Below, piece by piece: positions 25,172 through 34,548 of a stretch of 64,000 nt of DNA. The stretch is from NCBI GenBank assembly GCA_947522735.1, contig CANNTZ010000003.1, positions 17,368 through 81,367 on the forward strand, read 5' to 3'. The notes beneath the pieces are model-generated. The model ran no database searches. It was given only the letters and a program-made list of their open reading frames with translations, and was not told where the DNA came from. Numbering within the stretch: the first letter of the stretch is position 1; each line of letters opens with the position of its first letter. The DNA comes from an uncultured Oscillospiraceae bacterium. GTDB lineage: Bacteria; Bacillota; Clostridia; Oscillospirales; Ruminococcaceae. The translations under genes and the position numbers were made by a program.

Positions 25172-26061
25172 CTGGCGATATCACCTCCATGAACGTCTTC
25201 GTGACCGGCATCCAGAGATTCTGTATGCATGACGGCCCTGGGATACGCACGACCGTATTCCTCAAGGGCTGCCCTATGCGCTGCTGGTGGTGCCACAACC
25301 CCGAAGCTCAGCGCGTCGGACAGCAGATATTTTACACCACTTCACGCTGCATCGGCTGTGAGGGCTGCGCCGCCGTCTGCCCGATGCGCGCACACCGCTT
25401 TGAGGACGGCGCGCATGTCTTTGACCGCTCGCGCTGCGTCTGCTGCGGGCGCTGCGCCGAGGCTTGCCCGTCAAATGCACTGGAAGCGGCCGGCAAACTC
25501 ATGAGCGTAGGCGACATTCTTGCCACAGTAAGACGCGACGCGGCGTTTTACGGCGCAGACGGCGGGATGACACTCTCCGGCGGCGAGCCCATGGCACATC
25601 CGCGGGCGGCGCTCGCGCTTTTGAAGGCGGCAAAAGCGGAGGGAATCGACACGGCAGTGGAAACATGCGGCTATTTTGATGAAAATCTGCTGCCTGAATT
25701 GTGTAGCCATGCCAATCTGCTGCTTTGGGATATCAAGGACAGCGACCCCGCGCGGCATCTGCAAAACACCGGAGTCGAGCTTGCACCGGTGCTCGCCAAT
25801 CTGCGGCGTGCCGACATGCTCGGCACAAAAATACGGCTCAGATGTATAATCATACAAGGAGTCAACTATTTTGGCCCTGACTGCGAGCACGTCCGGAAAA
25901 TATCCGAGCTGAAAAACGAGCTGAAAAGCTGTGCCGGCGTGGATCTCATCCCCTATCACCCGATGGGGGACAGCAAATGCGAGCGGCTTGGGATGCCCTA
26001 CTGGGGTGGACGCGAATACGTCCCTGACAAGTGCGAGCTTGCCGGTATGGTCATAAAATAG
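25168..26061 (+). CDS. Glycyl radical enzyme activase (radical SAM)
   Basis: The 297-residue activase should abstract hydrogen from Gly685 of the enzyme encoded upstream, using SAM and an iron-sulfur cluster. The radical-SAM cysteines are Cys35, Cys39 and Cys42 in GCPMRCWWCHNPE. An inserted ferredoxin-like domain carries two more 4Fe-4S motifs (CIGCEGCAAVCP and CVCCGRCAEACP), as in activases of the glycerol dehydratase and HPAD type. TLSGGEPMAHP is the SAM-binding GGE element. The ATG overlaps the upstream TGA as ATGA, so the pair is translationally coupled. Confidence 0.95.
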   Translation: MTGDITSMNVFVTGIQRFCMHDGPGIRTTVFLKGCPMRCWWCHNPEAQRVGQQIFYTTSRCIGCEGCAAVCPMRAHRFEDGAHVFDRSRCVCCGRCAEACPSNALEAAGKLMSVGDILATVRRDAAFYGADGGMTLSGGEPMAHPRAALALLKAAKAEGIDTAVETCGYFDENLLPELCSHANLLLWDIKDSDPARHLQNTGVELAPVLANLRRADMLGTKIRLRCIIIQGVNYFGPDCEHVRKISELKNELKSCAGVDLIPYHPMGDSKCERLGMPYWGGREYVPDKCELAGMVIK

Positions 26062-26065
26062 AAAA

Positions 26066-26096
26066 GGCTTGCAGGATCGGGTCAATCCTGCAAGCC
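26066..26096. terminator. Bidirectional terminator between activase and spoIIE genes
   Basis: A perfect 12-bp stem (GGCTTGCAGGAT with ATCCTGCAAGCC) and 7-nt loop. On the minus strand it is followed by TTTTCTATTTT, so it chiefly ends spoIIE. Confidence 0.85.
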
Positions 26097-26106
26097 TCCT
26101 GCACAT

Positions 26107-28527
26107 TCAGGCTGCGACGGCATCGATGCGCGCAAGCAGTACGCTGACGTCGTCCTCGTGCCCCGGCAGCACCCGCGAGCGAGCGCACTCCAATATCCGT
26201 TGCGCCGCCTCGTCAAGCGATTCTCCGCCGCGCAGCTCAAGCTCGCTCGCTATCCACGCGCCGTCGCCCTCGCCAAGCACGCCGTCCGATATCATCAGAA
26301 GCAGGTCGCCGTCCCGCAGCGCCAAGCTGCTCTTGTCAAAGCTTATCCCGCCGAGGATACCCGCGGGCATAGACGAGCCGTCCACCCTCAGCACCCTCCC
26401 TCCGCGTCTGAGGTAGCTTGGAGCCGCACCCGCCTTGTAAAATTCGGCGCGTCCGCCAAACGGATCGATGCTCACCGCGTCGATTGTCGCCAACGATTCG
26501 TCGCCCGCCTTGACCAGCATCGCGCAGTTCACCATCTCCAGCGCCGAGTCGGCGTCGAACCCAGAGGTCATAAGCCTGTGAAGCAGCCCGACCGCCATCG
26601 ACGAATCCACCGACGCGTGGCAACCGCTGCCCATGCCGTCGCTTATCACGAAAAACGTGCGGCCTAAAACGTCCGTAAAGCTCCCGCAGGCGTCCCCGCA
26701 GAATTTTTCCCCGGAGACGCTGTACTGCCGCTGCGCCGACGTGATGATATAGTTCTCGCGCTCCCGGAAGATCAGCCGAGCCGCACCGCCCATCGTCCTC
26801 ACCGACGGCGCCGAAAGCTCATACCCCAACAGGTCGCACAGCTCTGCCGTCAGCTCGGTGCGGTCAACGCGGTTCAGCTTATATTCCGGGATTTCCAGCT
26901 CCGCCGTGAACCGCCCTCCGCCGTCGGTGTAGCACACCGTCCCAAGCGGCGCGAGCAGATATTTTTCGGCGGTCTCGCGCAGCAGAGCTGCTGCTTTTGC
27001 ATCTACGCTGCGCATATGTGACAGCTCCCGCGCCATTCGCGACAGCATCACCGACATCCCGTTGAACTGCTCGGTAACAACCGTCCGCACCCGCGAAACC
27101 TGCGCGTCCGCGCTGCGCCGCGCAAGCTGTTCGCCATAACGCAGATTTATCTCGCTTACCAGCCGCTCCGGCGCAGCGCAGTTGTGTGCAAAATGCTCCG
27201 GCAGCGCCTTTGCGGAAACGCGCCCATCCTGCCGCAGCCGCTCCGCAAGCTCGTTCATCACGTTCATCGTGTTGGTATAATCCGCCTGCCAGCAGCGCAC
27301 GTTTTTATAGCAGCCGCGGCAAAAGCCGTCCGCGACACGATCGAACACCTCCGAAACGCCGCCTTTTTTGCAGAGCCTGTCCATCTTTTCGCTGACTGCG
27401 CGCGTCGTTTCTGCCACGTCCCGGAGCGACGACGCCGCAAGCTCAAGTCGCGCAACGGACAGCTCGCGCACCGGTCTCGTGTCCGTCGTATCCGCCTCGA
27501 CCGCCGAAAAAGCCAGACGCTTTGCCAACGCCGGCGGTATCAGCAAAAACAGCACCGCTCCGGCACAGATCTCTATCAGCGGCGAGAGCCAGCCCGCGCC
27601 GAATGCCGCCGTACAGATTGCCCCGGCGCTCACGAACGATATCGCAACGCCCAGCTTTCCGAAGGACGAGAATATCCCGCCGGTGAGTCCGCCGAGTGCG
27701 AACGCAGCCAAAAGCATTGCGAATCCCGCCGAACCGCCCTGTCCCGCCACCGACGCCGCCGCGCAGGACAATCCCGCGGCCACCCCGGCTATTGCGCCGC
27801 CACTCTCGTGCCCGGCAAACGCGCACAGCATGACTGCCGCCACGCCGAGCACTCTGCCGACTGACACCGACGCTATCTCGAACGACGACAATCCCGCCAA
27901 CAGTATCGCCGCCGATATCACGAGACAGATGCGCTGCTGTGCTCCGGTTATCGCTGTTATCCTCCGCGTTTTTTCCGTTTTTTCGGCGCCGTCCGTTTTG
28001 ACCAGCATTGCCCGCAGGAAAAAGAAGGCGGTCCCGCCCGCAACACACGCCTCACATAACGAGAGCAACACGTCGTATACCGTGGAACCGAACATTATGG
28101 AAAACGCAGCGCTTGCGAAGAATATCGCCACTGCCGAGACGACGCAGGGCGTCGCTGCGCTGCGCTTCAGCCTTGGCGAAACGCCGAGAAGCCCGCGCAG
28201 CACCAGCATCAGCGCCATCACCGCGAGATATTTCATATTGCTGACAGTCCCGGCGGTCAGCACATATCCGATGACCGCACCCGCCGCCGGAGCGTAGCCA
28301 TATTCGCGACAGAAGCTCAGCTCGGACATTGCTGCGGCTGCAAAGGCTGCGCCAAACGGCGCGAACGTGGCGCCGCCAAGCTCCAGCCTTGCCGCCGCCG
28401 CCAAAAAACCAGCGGCCAACGAGCCTATCACCCCGGCGGTCTTGGCGAGCCACTCCTGTTTGATGAACCTGTCCCAATCCCTTGTGACGCGTTCGGTAAA
28501 CGCAGCCGTTCCGGCGCGCTGCCTCAT
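26107..28527 (-). CDS. spoIIE: Stage II sporulation protein E
   Basis: The 806-residue protein is the septum-bound phosphatase that dephosphorylates SpoIIAA and switches on sigma-F in the forespore. About ten membrane segments fill residues 30-340, a regulatory middle region contains a cysteine cluster (CRGCYKNVRCW), and the C-terminal PP2C domain has FVISDGMGSG and LLLMISDGVLGEG with the metal aspartates. Length is close to the Bacillus protein. The start at 28527 follows GGAAGGAAGTGG. A TATAAT lies at 28575-28570 on the minus strand without a clear -35 at 17 nt, which fits a Spo0A-activated promoter but is not proof. Confidence 0.96.
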   Translation of the reverse strand: MRQRAGTAAFTERVTRDWDRFIKQEWLAKTAGVIGSLAAGFLAAAARLELGGATFAPFGAAFAAAAMSELSFCREYGYAPAAGAVIGYVLTAGTVSNMKYLAVMALMLVLRGLLGVSPRLKRSAATPCVVSAVAIFFASAAFSIMFGSTVYDVLLSLCEACVAGGTAFFFLRAMLVKTDGAEKTEKTRRITAITGAQQRICLVISAAILLAGLSSFEIASVSVGRVLGVAAVMLCAFAGHESGGAIAGVAAGLSCAAASVAGQGGSAGFAMLLAAFALGGLTGGIFSSFGKLGVAISFVSAGAICTAAFGAGWLSPLIEICAGAVLFLLIPPALAKRLAFSAVEADTTDTRPVRELSVARLELAASSLRDVAETTRAVSEKMDRLCKKGGVSEVFDRVADGFCRGCYKNVRCWQADYTNTMNVMNELAERLRQDGRVSAKALPEHFAHNCAAPERLVSEINLRYGEQLARRSADAQVSRVRTVVTEQFNGMSVMLSRMARELSHMRSVDAKAAALLRETAEKYLLAPLGTVCYTDGGGRFTAELEIPEYKLNRVDRTELTAELCDLLGYELSAPSVRTMGGAARLIFRERENYIITSAQRQYSVSGEKFCGDACGSFTDVLGRTFFVISDGMGSGCHASVDSSMAVGLLHRLMTSGFDADSALEMVNCAMLVKAGDESLATIDAVSIDPFGGRAEFYKAGAAPSYLRRGGRVLRVDGSSMPAGILGGISFDKSSLALRDGDLLLMISDGVLGEGDGAWIASELELRGGESLDEAAQRILECARSRVLPGHEDDVSVLLARIDAVAA

Positions 28528-28623
28528 GCTTTTCCACTTCCTTCCGTTTAATTGGATATTTCTGGTAATATTATAATACTCTCTTGTGGAAAAATATGGT
28601 GAAACAGATGCGCGCAACAGCAC

Positions 28624-29344
28624 TTTTTTTATAAAAAACAGTTGCCTGACGTAATAGACCGGCGATTGTTGTCGTTAGAGGCCCAGCCCGCAGCTCAATA
28701 TCAAATGACCGTTCACTGAAAACACCTCCGACACAATTGTCTGCGCTTGTGCCCCCTCCTGACTTCCTCGCACATATAAAAAACAGGAGGAGGATTAAGG
28801 GAGAGGTCTCGTAAGTAAGTCCTCTCCCTTCGGCCTTTGTAATCAGTCAGAATGATTGAATTGCCGGTAAAAATCAATCCTATTGGGGGATTATAAGCAG
28901 AGCCGCAAAAATCGTAAACCACGATATAATTTGCAGCTAAACGGGAAAGGCGGCAGAGGTAAATCCTTGCCGCCTTAACTTATATTCAAAAAATCCTCTA
29001 TCGCAAAATATGCAAAAGTCGATAGGCCAAATTAAGCTTCACGGAAAATCTGCGCAGGTTGTACGATGATGTGTGGCAGCGAAGAGTAAAAAGGATAGCG
29101 AATGGGAACGACCTGCGTTAAGGTTGAGTTGTAGAGACAAAACCGAAAGGCAGGTCATCCCTTCGCCATGAAAAGTATAACACGGGATCTCTTAACACGA
29201 GGGCGTGGCAGCACAGGCATTAGAACGCAAGGATATTCTTTCCGACCGCTGTGAGCCGGATATTCCCTGTACACGGATACAACAAAAAACGCAAATACAG
29301 ACCCTAAAATTAATCAAGCGCGCAATTTCAATGTCCCTGTTCCT
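28624..29344. other. Gene-free, hairpin-rich stretch at the edge of the bile-linked operon
   Basis: No convincing gene lies in these 720 bases. Strong inverted repeats are present: AAGGGAGAGG at 28797-28806 with 28821-28830, and AAGGCGGCA at 28947-28955 with 28968-28976. A three-way set also occurs in which GACCTGC (29110-29116) can pair with CGCAGGTT (29053-29060) or with GCAGGTC (29150-29156). Between the latter arms GGTT/AACC and TTGT/ACAA also pair. Structured, ORF-poor DNA beside a compositionally different operon suggests the remains of a mobile element end, but no transposase or integrase is recognisable. Confidence 0.55.
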
Positions 29345-30319
29345 TCAGTTCATCATTCGGACGCTCTCCTCATGTACAATCGGATACCGGACAATTTCTG
29401 TCCCCTCCAGATCCTCGCGGTGCATGTCTACGCCGGAGATCCGGTGATTGTCATAGGTGGTATAGTAGTATATGCCCCTGCTTGTGTTGCAGCAGGAGGT
29501 ATAGATGGTGATCTCATATTTTCCATCGCCAAGATGGCAGCAGCCGCGCTGCTGATCCACGGATCCCAGAATATGAAAGAACTGACTGACGCTCTCCGCT
29601 TCACTCTCACCGGAACGGGAATTCATCTTCGTAAAGGCCACCCGGACAAACCGGGACTGGGAGGAAAGATCGCCGGGCAGCCCGATGGCCCCCATTCCTC
29701 TGCTGTATTCCGGCAACGACAGTCCCGGCGCAAAAGTCGTCTCCACGGGATTGGGAGACAGGCTGCGGTAATTGGCCAGATTCTGCATCTGCATTGGGAA
29801 TGGCGGGTTGTTGGTGAGAACGCCGACGGGATTCTCATAGACCGTCAGACCGTCGGCCACGGATTCCACGGTAATCGTCTGCTCCCGGTCGGCAACAAGC
29901 CAATGCAGCTGCGCCACGGGAAGCTGTGGGCGGAAGGGTGTGTCCAGAATGTTCATTCTGCTCAAAAGCTCCTTTGCCTCCTTCACAGAGGAGCACCGGC
30001 TCAGCAGCCACGGGATCAGCTCAAACTGCGCGATGTTGTCTTTTCCCTCGACATGCGGACGGTAGTAGGCGTTGCCCACAAAATTCAGCCCCGCTATGGC
30101 AAGACCCTTTTCATTGACCGCGTCGTAGAAAAGCGGAGTCCCCTCCATGACGCAGGCCATGCCGAGCATGGCATAGTGGTGCGTTTGGGTCTCCTGCTCC
30201 AAATAGCGGAGAGGGTAGTTTCTGGGCAGAACCACTACCTCCTCTCCGTAGGAGAACTCGTAGTCCAGCGTGCGTCCAAAATAGAAATCCTTGGAAAGGT
30301 AAGCTGCAGCAGTACACAT
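29345..30319 (-). CDS. Bile salt hydrolase (choloylglycine hydrolase family)
   Basis: A 324-residue Ntn-hydrolase that cleaves glycine or taurine from conjugated bile acids; penicillin V acylase is the alternative within the family. The nucleophile Cys2 is exposed after Met removal (MCTAAAYLS). The other active-site residues are kept: Arg16 and Asp19 in FGRTLDYEFS, Asn79 in IAGLNF, Asn170/171 in GVLTNNPPF and Arg223 in SQSRFVRVAF. No signal peptide, so cytosolic. AGGAGAAACTTATC precedes the ATG. It is the last gene of a six-gene operon with an exporter, FtsH and an HdeD-like protein, 21 bp after the latter, which supports a bile-tolerance role. Confidence 0.92.
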   Translation of the reverse strand: MCTAAAYLSKDFYFGRTLDYEFSYGEEVVVLPRNYPLRYLEQETQTHHYAMLGMACVMEGTPLFYDAVNEKGLAIAGLNFVGNAYYRPHVEGKDNIAQFELIPWLLSRCSSVKEAKELLSRMNILDTPFRPQLPVAQLHWLVADREQTITVESVADGLTVYENPVGVLTNNPPFPMQMQNLANYRSLSPNPVETTFAPGLSLPEYSRGMGAIGLPGDLSSQSRFVRVAFTKMNSRSGESEAESVSQFFHILGSVDQQRGCCHLGDGKYEITIYTSCCNTSRGIYYYTTYDNHRISGVDMHREDLEGTEIVRYPIVHEESVRMMN

Positions 30320-30340
30320 GATAAGTTTCTCCTTGCAGGC

Positions 30341-30883
30341 TCAATATTTTCTGCGGAACTGACTGACCGACAAAAGGATGCAGTCGATTCCCAGCAGGAT
30401 CAGGTAGAAGCTGATGATATACCGGATGGACAGCAGGGACAGCCACGGATGGATTAGCATCATCATACCAAGGATGAGTCCGATAACATTCAATATCAGC
30501 GTAAAGCAATAGGCAAAGTTGCCGGAAAAGAGACGGATCCGATTCAGGCTCGACAGCCGGGAAATGCAATGGGAGATGAACCACAGCGGGAACAGGATTG
30601 TCAGAATGATTTTACCCGCAGTGGGATAGACCAGCAGCATGAGTCCTGTCATAACGCTCAGAATCCCGGAAATCAGAGAAACCACCGGACCGAAGCCGGT
30701 ATAGCGTTCCATGCGAACATACAGCAGAATATCAATGATGCCCACGACGATAGCCATAATACCATAGAGCATAACAAATCCGGCAATTGCACTTTCCGGC
30801 CTTGCATATGTGGCGACGCCAAGCAGAATCAGCAGAATTCCCTCCGCCAGTCCAAGCCATCCGAAAACAGAGCGGCCTTTCAT
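30341..30883 (-). CDS. HdeD/DUF308-like membrane protein
   Basis: A 180-residue, very hydrophobic protein with about six membrane helices in three pairs (GLAEGILLILLGVATY, LYGIMAIVVGIIDILLYV, ISGILSVMTGLMLLV). The glycine-rich repeat GI(L)xxxxG(L)xxL is typical of the HdeD/DUF308 family, known in enterics for acid resistance. The molecular function is unknown. Its ATG overlaps the ftsH stop by 4 bp (ATGA), so it is translationally coupled to the protease and may be its partner or client. Confidence 0.75.
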   Translation of the reverse strand: MKGRSVFGWLGLAEGILLILLGVATYARPESAIAGFVMLYGIMAIVVGIIDILLYVRMERYTGFGPVVSLISGILSVMTGLMLLVYPTAGKIILTILFPLWFISHCISRLSSLNRIRLFSGNFAYCFTLILNVIGLILGMMMLIHPWLSLLSIRYIISFYLILLGIDCILLSVSQFRRKY

Positions 30884-32712
30884 TTTGCATTCTCCTTCCG
30901 GTTCAGTATTTCCATAAATTCTTCGCCTGTAATCGTTTCTTTTTCGTACAGGTGCTTCGCCAGCTCGTCCAGCTTTGCCCGATTCTCCAGCAGGAGCTTT
31001 CTGGCCTTTTCATGCTGCGCTTTCACGACGGCAACCGTCTTCAGGTCGATCTCCCGCTGTGTTTCGGCCGAGCAGGCCAGTGAGGCGTCACCGCCGAGAT
31101 ACTGATTGGTCACCGTCTCCAGTGCCACCATATCAAAATCGTCACTCATGCCATAGCGGCTGATCATACCGCGAGCCAGCTTTGTCGCCTGTTCAATGTC
31201 GTTGGACGCCCCGGTGGTGACATCACCAAAGACAATCTCCTCTGCCGCGCGTCCGCCGGTAAAGGTGGCGATTTTGTTTTCCAGCTCCCGCTTTGTCATC
31301 AGATATTTGTCGCCGGTGTCCACCTGCATCGTATAGCCCAGCGCACCGGAGGTTCTCGGAATGATAGTGATCTTCTGAACCGGCGCGGAGTGACTTTGCA
31401 GCGCCGCCACCAGCGCGTGACCGACCTCGTGATAGGCGACGACGTGCTTTTCCCAATCGGAGAGAACGGCGTTCTTCTTCTGATAGCCTGCGATGACCAC
31501 CTCGATGCTCTCTTCCAAATCCGCCTCATTGACGATGACGCGGCCATTGCGAACCGCACGGAGCGCGGCTTCGTTGATGATATTGGCAAGCTCCGCACCG
31601 GATGCACCGGCAGCCATACGGGCAATGGTGTGTAGGTTGACATCCTCCGCAGTTTTGATTTTCTTCGCGTGAACCTTCAGTATCGCCTCGCGGCCTGCGA
31701 GGTCGGGAAGCTCCACAGGCACGCGACGGTCAAAACGACCGGGACGGGTCAGAGCCGGATCCAGAGATTCAGGACGGTTGGTGGCCGCCAGAATGATAAC
31801 GCCGGTGTTGCCCTCAAAGCCGTCCATCTCAGTTAAAAGCTGGTTGAGCGTCTGCTCACGCTCATCGTTGCCGCCCATGCCTCCGCTGTTCCGCTTCTGA
31901 CCGATGGCATCGATCTCGTCAATGAACACGATGCAGGGAGCTTTTTCCTTTGCCTGCTTGAACAGATCACGAACCTTGGAGGCGCCCATGCCCACGAACA
32001 TCTCCACAAATTCCGAGCCGGAGATGGAGAAGAACGGGACATTTGCCTCCCCTGCAACCGCCTTTGCCAGCATGGTCTTACCGGTACCCGGAGGGCCTAC
32101 CAGCAGAAGCCCCTTCGGCATGGAAGCGCCCGCCTCGGTGTATTTGTCCGGATTGTGGAGATAGTCCACGATCTCGGACAGGCTTTCCTTGGCTTCATCC
32201 TCGCCCGCCACATCGCTGAAACGGATGCCCTTTGTGGACTCTACATACACCCTGGCGTTGGATTTTCCGACGCCGCCGAAGATCATGGAATTTTTTCCGC
32301 CAGCCTGCTCCAACAGCTTCTTGCTCATATATTGGCCAATGCCGATGAAAATCAGCAGCGGCAGGACGCCGGTGAGGAAAAAGCTGAGCAGCGGAGATGT
32401 GGTTTTCTGGACTTCCTTGGTGAATTTGGCGCCGGAGTCGTACAGCCGCTGCGTCAGGGTCGGATCGTCCATCGCGCCGGTTGTATAGATATTTGTGTTA
32501 TCTTTATCCGTGAATACGATCTCGGAGTCGTTGATCTGCACCTTGCCGATGTTCTTCTCGTCAATCATGGTCATGAAGGTGCCGTAATCCACCTCCTCCA
32601 CCTGATTTCTCATCAGCATTGGCGTGAAGATCAGGTTAAACAGCAGAATGACGGCGATGATGACCAGATAGTAGAATATCAGCGGCTTTTTTGGTGATTT
32701 GATTTCTTTCAT
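30880..32712 (-). CDS. ftsH: FtsH-family membrane AAA+ zinc protease
   Basis: A 610-residue membrane protease that extracts and degrades damaged membrane proteins. Two N-terminal helices (about residues 11-32 and 108-127) flank an extracytoplasmic domain. The AAA+ module has GPPGTGKT (206-213), [11 protein letters not shown] and the SRH region TRPGRFDRR; the zinc site is HEVGH (427-431). Its position inside a MarR-exporter-bile-hydrolase operon, away from the usual tilS-hpt context, suggests an additional, stress-dedicated copy rather than the housekeeping one; that needs the whole genome. The gap to the upstream exporter gene is 48 bp. Confidence 0.92.
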   Translation of the reverse strand: MKEIKSPKKPLIFYYLVIIAVILLFNLIFTPMLMRNQVEEVDYGTFMTMIDEKNIGKVQINDSEIVFTDKDNTNIYTTGAMDDPTLTQRLYDSGAKFTKEVQKTTSPLLSFFLTGVLPLLIFIGIGQYMSKKLLEQAGGKNSMIFGGVGKSNARVYVESTKGIRFSDVAGEDEAKESLSEIVDYLHNPDKYTEAGASMPKGLLLVGPPGTGKTMLAKAVAGEANVPFFSISGSEFVEMFVGMGASKVRDLFKQAKEKAPCIVFIDEIDAIGQKRNSGGMGGNDEREQTLNQLLTEMDGFEGNTGVIILAATNRPESLDPALTRPGRFDRRVPVELPDLAGREAILKVHAKKIKTAEDVNLHTIARMAAGASGAELANIINEAALRAVRNGRVIVNEADLEESIEVVIAGYQKKNAVLSDWEKHVVAYHEVGHALVAALQSHSAPVQKITIIPRTSGALGYTMQVDTGDKYLMTKRELENKIATFTGGRAAEEIVFGDVTTGASNDIEQATKLARGMISRYGMSDDFDMVALETVTNQYLGGDASLACSAETQREIDLKTVAVVKAQHEKARKLLLENRAKLDELAKHLYEKETITGEEFMEILNRKENAK

Positions 32713-32760
32713 ACATATCTCCTTCTCTTAAAATAGCTTTATATCAGCAGTTTAAACCAC

Positions 32761-34539
32761 TCAGGAGGCCTGCTCAAACTGACTGTTATACAAATCGGCA
32801 TAGAAGCCGCCCTTGCGCATGAGCTCCTCGTGGGTTCCGCTTTCGATCACATCGCCGTCACACATCACAAGGATCAGATCGGCGTTTTTAATAGTGGAAA
32901 GACGGTGGGCGATCACGAAGCTGGTGCGATCCTTTGTCAGCTCGTCCATGGCCCGCTGGATCAAAAGCTCCGTGCGGGTATCCACCGACGAGGTGGCTTC
33001 ATCAAGGATAAGCATGGGCGCGTTTTGCAGCATGGCGCGGGCGATTGTGAGAAGCTGCTTCTGGCCGGCAGAAATGTTGGCGCTTTCGGAGAGGACGGTG
33101 TCGAGGCCCTGCGGGAGCGTATGAACGAATTTGTCCAGCCCGCAGGCACGGCAGACCTCCTCCAACTGCTCGTCGGTGATGCCCTCCATGTTATAGACGA
33201 GATTCTCCCGAACCGTCCCCTCAAACAGCCAGGTATCCTGCAAAACCATGCTGAACAGCTTGTGCAGATTCTCCCGGCTCATGTCGGAGATGGGAACGCC
33301 GTCGATCCTGATGCTGCCGCTGTTGATCTCAAAGAAGCGCATGAGCAGGTTGACCATAGTCGTTTTTCCGGCTCCGGTGGGGCCGACGATGGCGACCTTC
33401 TGCCCGGGCTGCACCTCGGCGGAAAAATCCTTTATGATGATCTTATCCGGAGTATCGGGATAGCTGAAGCGGACGTGCTCAAAGCTGACATTCCCGTGAA
33501 CCTCGGCGAGCTTCGTCGTTTTTTCGCTTTCATCAGACAGCTCCTCACTTTCCAGAAAATCAAAGATGCGGTGCGCCGAAGCGGAGACGGTCTGCATGTT
33601 GGTCATGCCCTGGGCCATCTGGGTCAGCGGCGAGGTGAACAGGCGGACATAGAGAATAAAGGAGACGATCACGCCGAACTCGATGGTTCCGTTCATCGCA
33701 AGGATCGAGCCAAAAACACAGACGGCGACGTAAGCAATGTTCCCGATGATGTTCATCAGCGGCTGCATGATGCCGGAGAGGAACTGCGATTTCCAGTTTG
33801 CATCATAGACGGCGGAGTTGAGCCTATCAAACTGTGCGCCGATTTTGCGTCCGGCACGGCTGATGCACACGACCTCGTGGCCGGAGTACATTTCCTCTAT
33901 ATACCCGTTCAGCGCACCCAGGCTCTTCTGCCGCGCCGTAAAATACCGCTGAGATCCGGACATGATTATGAAGGTCAACAGCACGCCGATGAGCGTAATC
34001 CCAACCGAAAGAAGGGCAAGGCGCCATTCCGTGACGAACATCATGATGAGACAGCCGGCAAACTGCGTTGCTGCGCTGATGATCGTCGGAAGGCTGTTGG
34101 TAAGTCCCTGCTGTAGGGTGGAGACATCGTTCGTAATACGGCTGAGAATGTCGCCCTGCGAGGTGGTATTGAAATATTTCTGCGGCACGCGGTTAATCTT
34201 GGCGGACAGCTCTCCGCGCATCCGATAGGACATTTTCAGTGTGACGGCGGCCATCACATAATGCTGGATGAAGCTGAATAGCGCGCTCAGAATATAGATG
34301 ACGGCCAGAAAGATACCGATCCTGCCTATCGCCGCAAGGTCGATGCCGCCGCCCAGTCCTTCGGACATCAGCGTGGCAATCTGACCGATCTTATCCGGAC
34401 CGATGATCGTCATGACGGCGCTCAGAACTGCAAGCAGCAGGGCGCCGATGATTACGCCCATACCGGAACGCATATACCCGGCGACCCGCGGAACGGCTGA
34501 GCGGACGCCGTTTTGACTGTTTTTCCGTTTCATTTTCAT
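32761..34539 (-). CDS. ABC exporter half (second of a pair)
   Basis: A 592-residue fused permease-ATPase: six membrane helices in residues 1-330, then Walker A GPTGAGKTT, signature ISAGQKQLLTIARAM and an intact Walker B MLILDEATSSVD. With the preceding gene it should form a heterodimeric multidrug-type exporter, this half carrying the catalytic glutamate. GAGGAGGGTGG precedes two possible starts (ATG AAA ATG), so the N-terminus is uncertain by two residues. It begins 9 bp after its partner. Confidence 0.92.
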   Translation of the reverse strand: MKMKRKNSQNGVRSAVPRVAGYMRSGMGVIIGALLLAVLSAVMTIIGPDKIGQIATLMSEGLGGGIDLAAIGRIGIFLAVIYILSALFSFIQHYVMAAVTLKMSYRMRGELSAKINRVPQKYFNTTSQGDILSRITNDVSTLQQGLTNSLPTIISAATQFAGCLIMMFVTEWRLALLSVGITLIGVLLTFIIMSGSQRYFTARQKSLGALNGYIEEMYSGHEVVCISRAGRKIGAQFDRLNSAVYDANWKSQFLSGIMQPLMNIIGNIAYVAVCVFGSILAMNGTIEFGVIVSFILYVRLFTSPLTQMAQGMTNMQTVSASAHRIFDFLESEELSDESEKTTKLAEVHGNVSFEHVRFSYPDTPDKIIIKDFSAEVQPGQKVAIVGPTGAGKTTMVNLLMRFFEINSGSIRIDGVPISDMSRENLHKLFSMVLQDTWLFEGTVRENLVYNMEGITDEQLEEVCRACGLDKFVHTLPQGLDTVLSESANISAGQKQLLTIARAMLQNAPMLILDEATSSVDTRTELLIQRAMDELTKDRTSFVIAHRLSTIKNADLILVMCDGDVIESGTHEELMRKGGFYADLYNSQFEQAS

Positions 34540-34548
34540 CCACCCTCC

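Noticed and set aside
28713..28922. A 69-codon minus-strand frame in the gene-free stretch
   Set aside because: It runs through perfect hairpins, lacks a Shine-Dalgarno and resembles nothing known to me.
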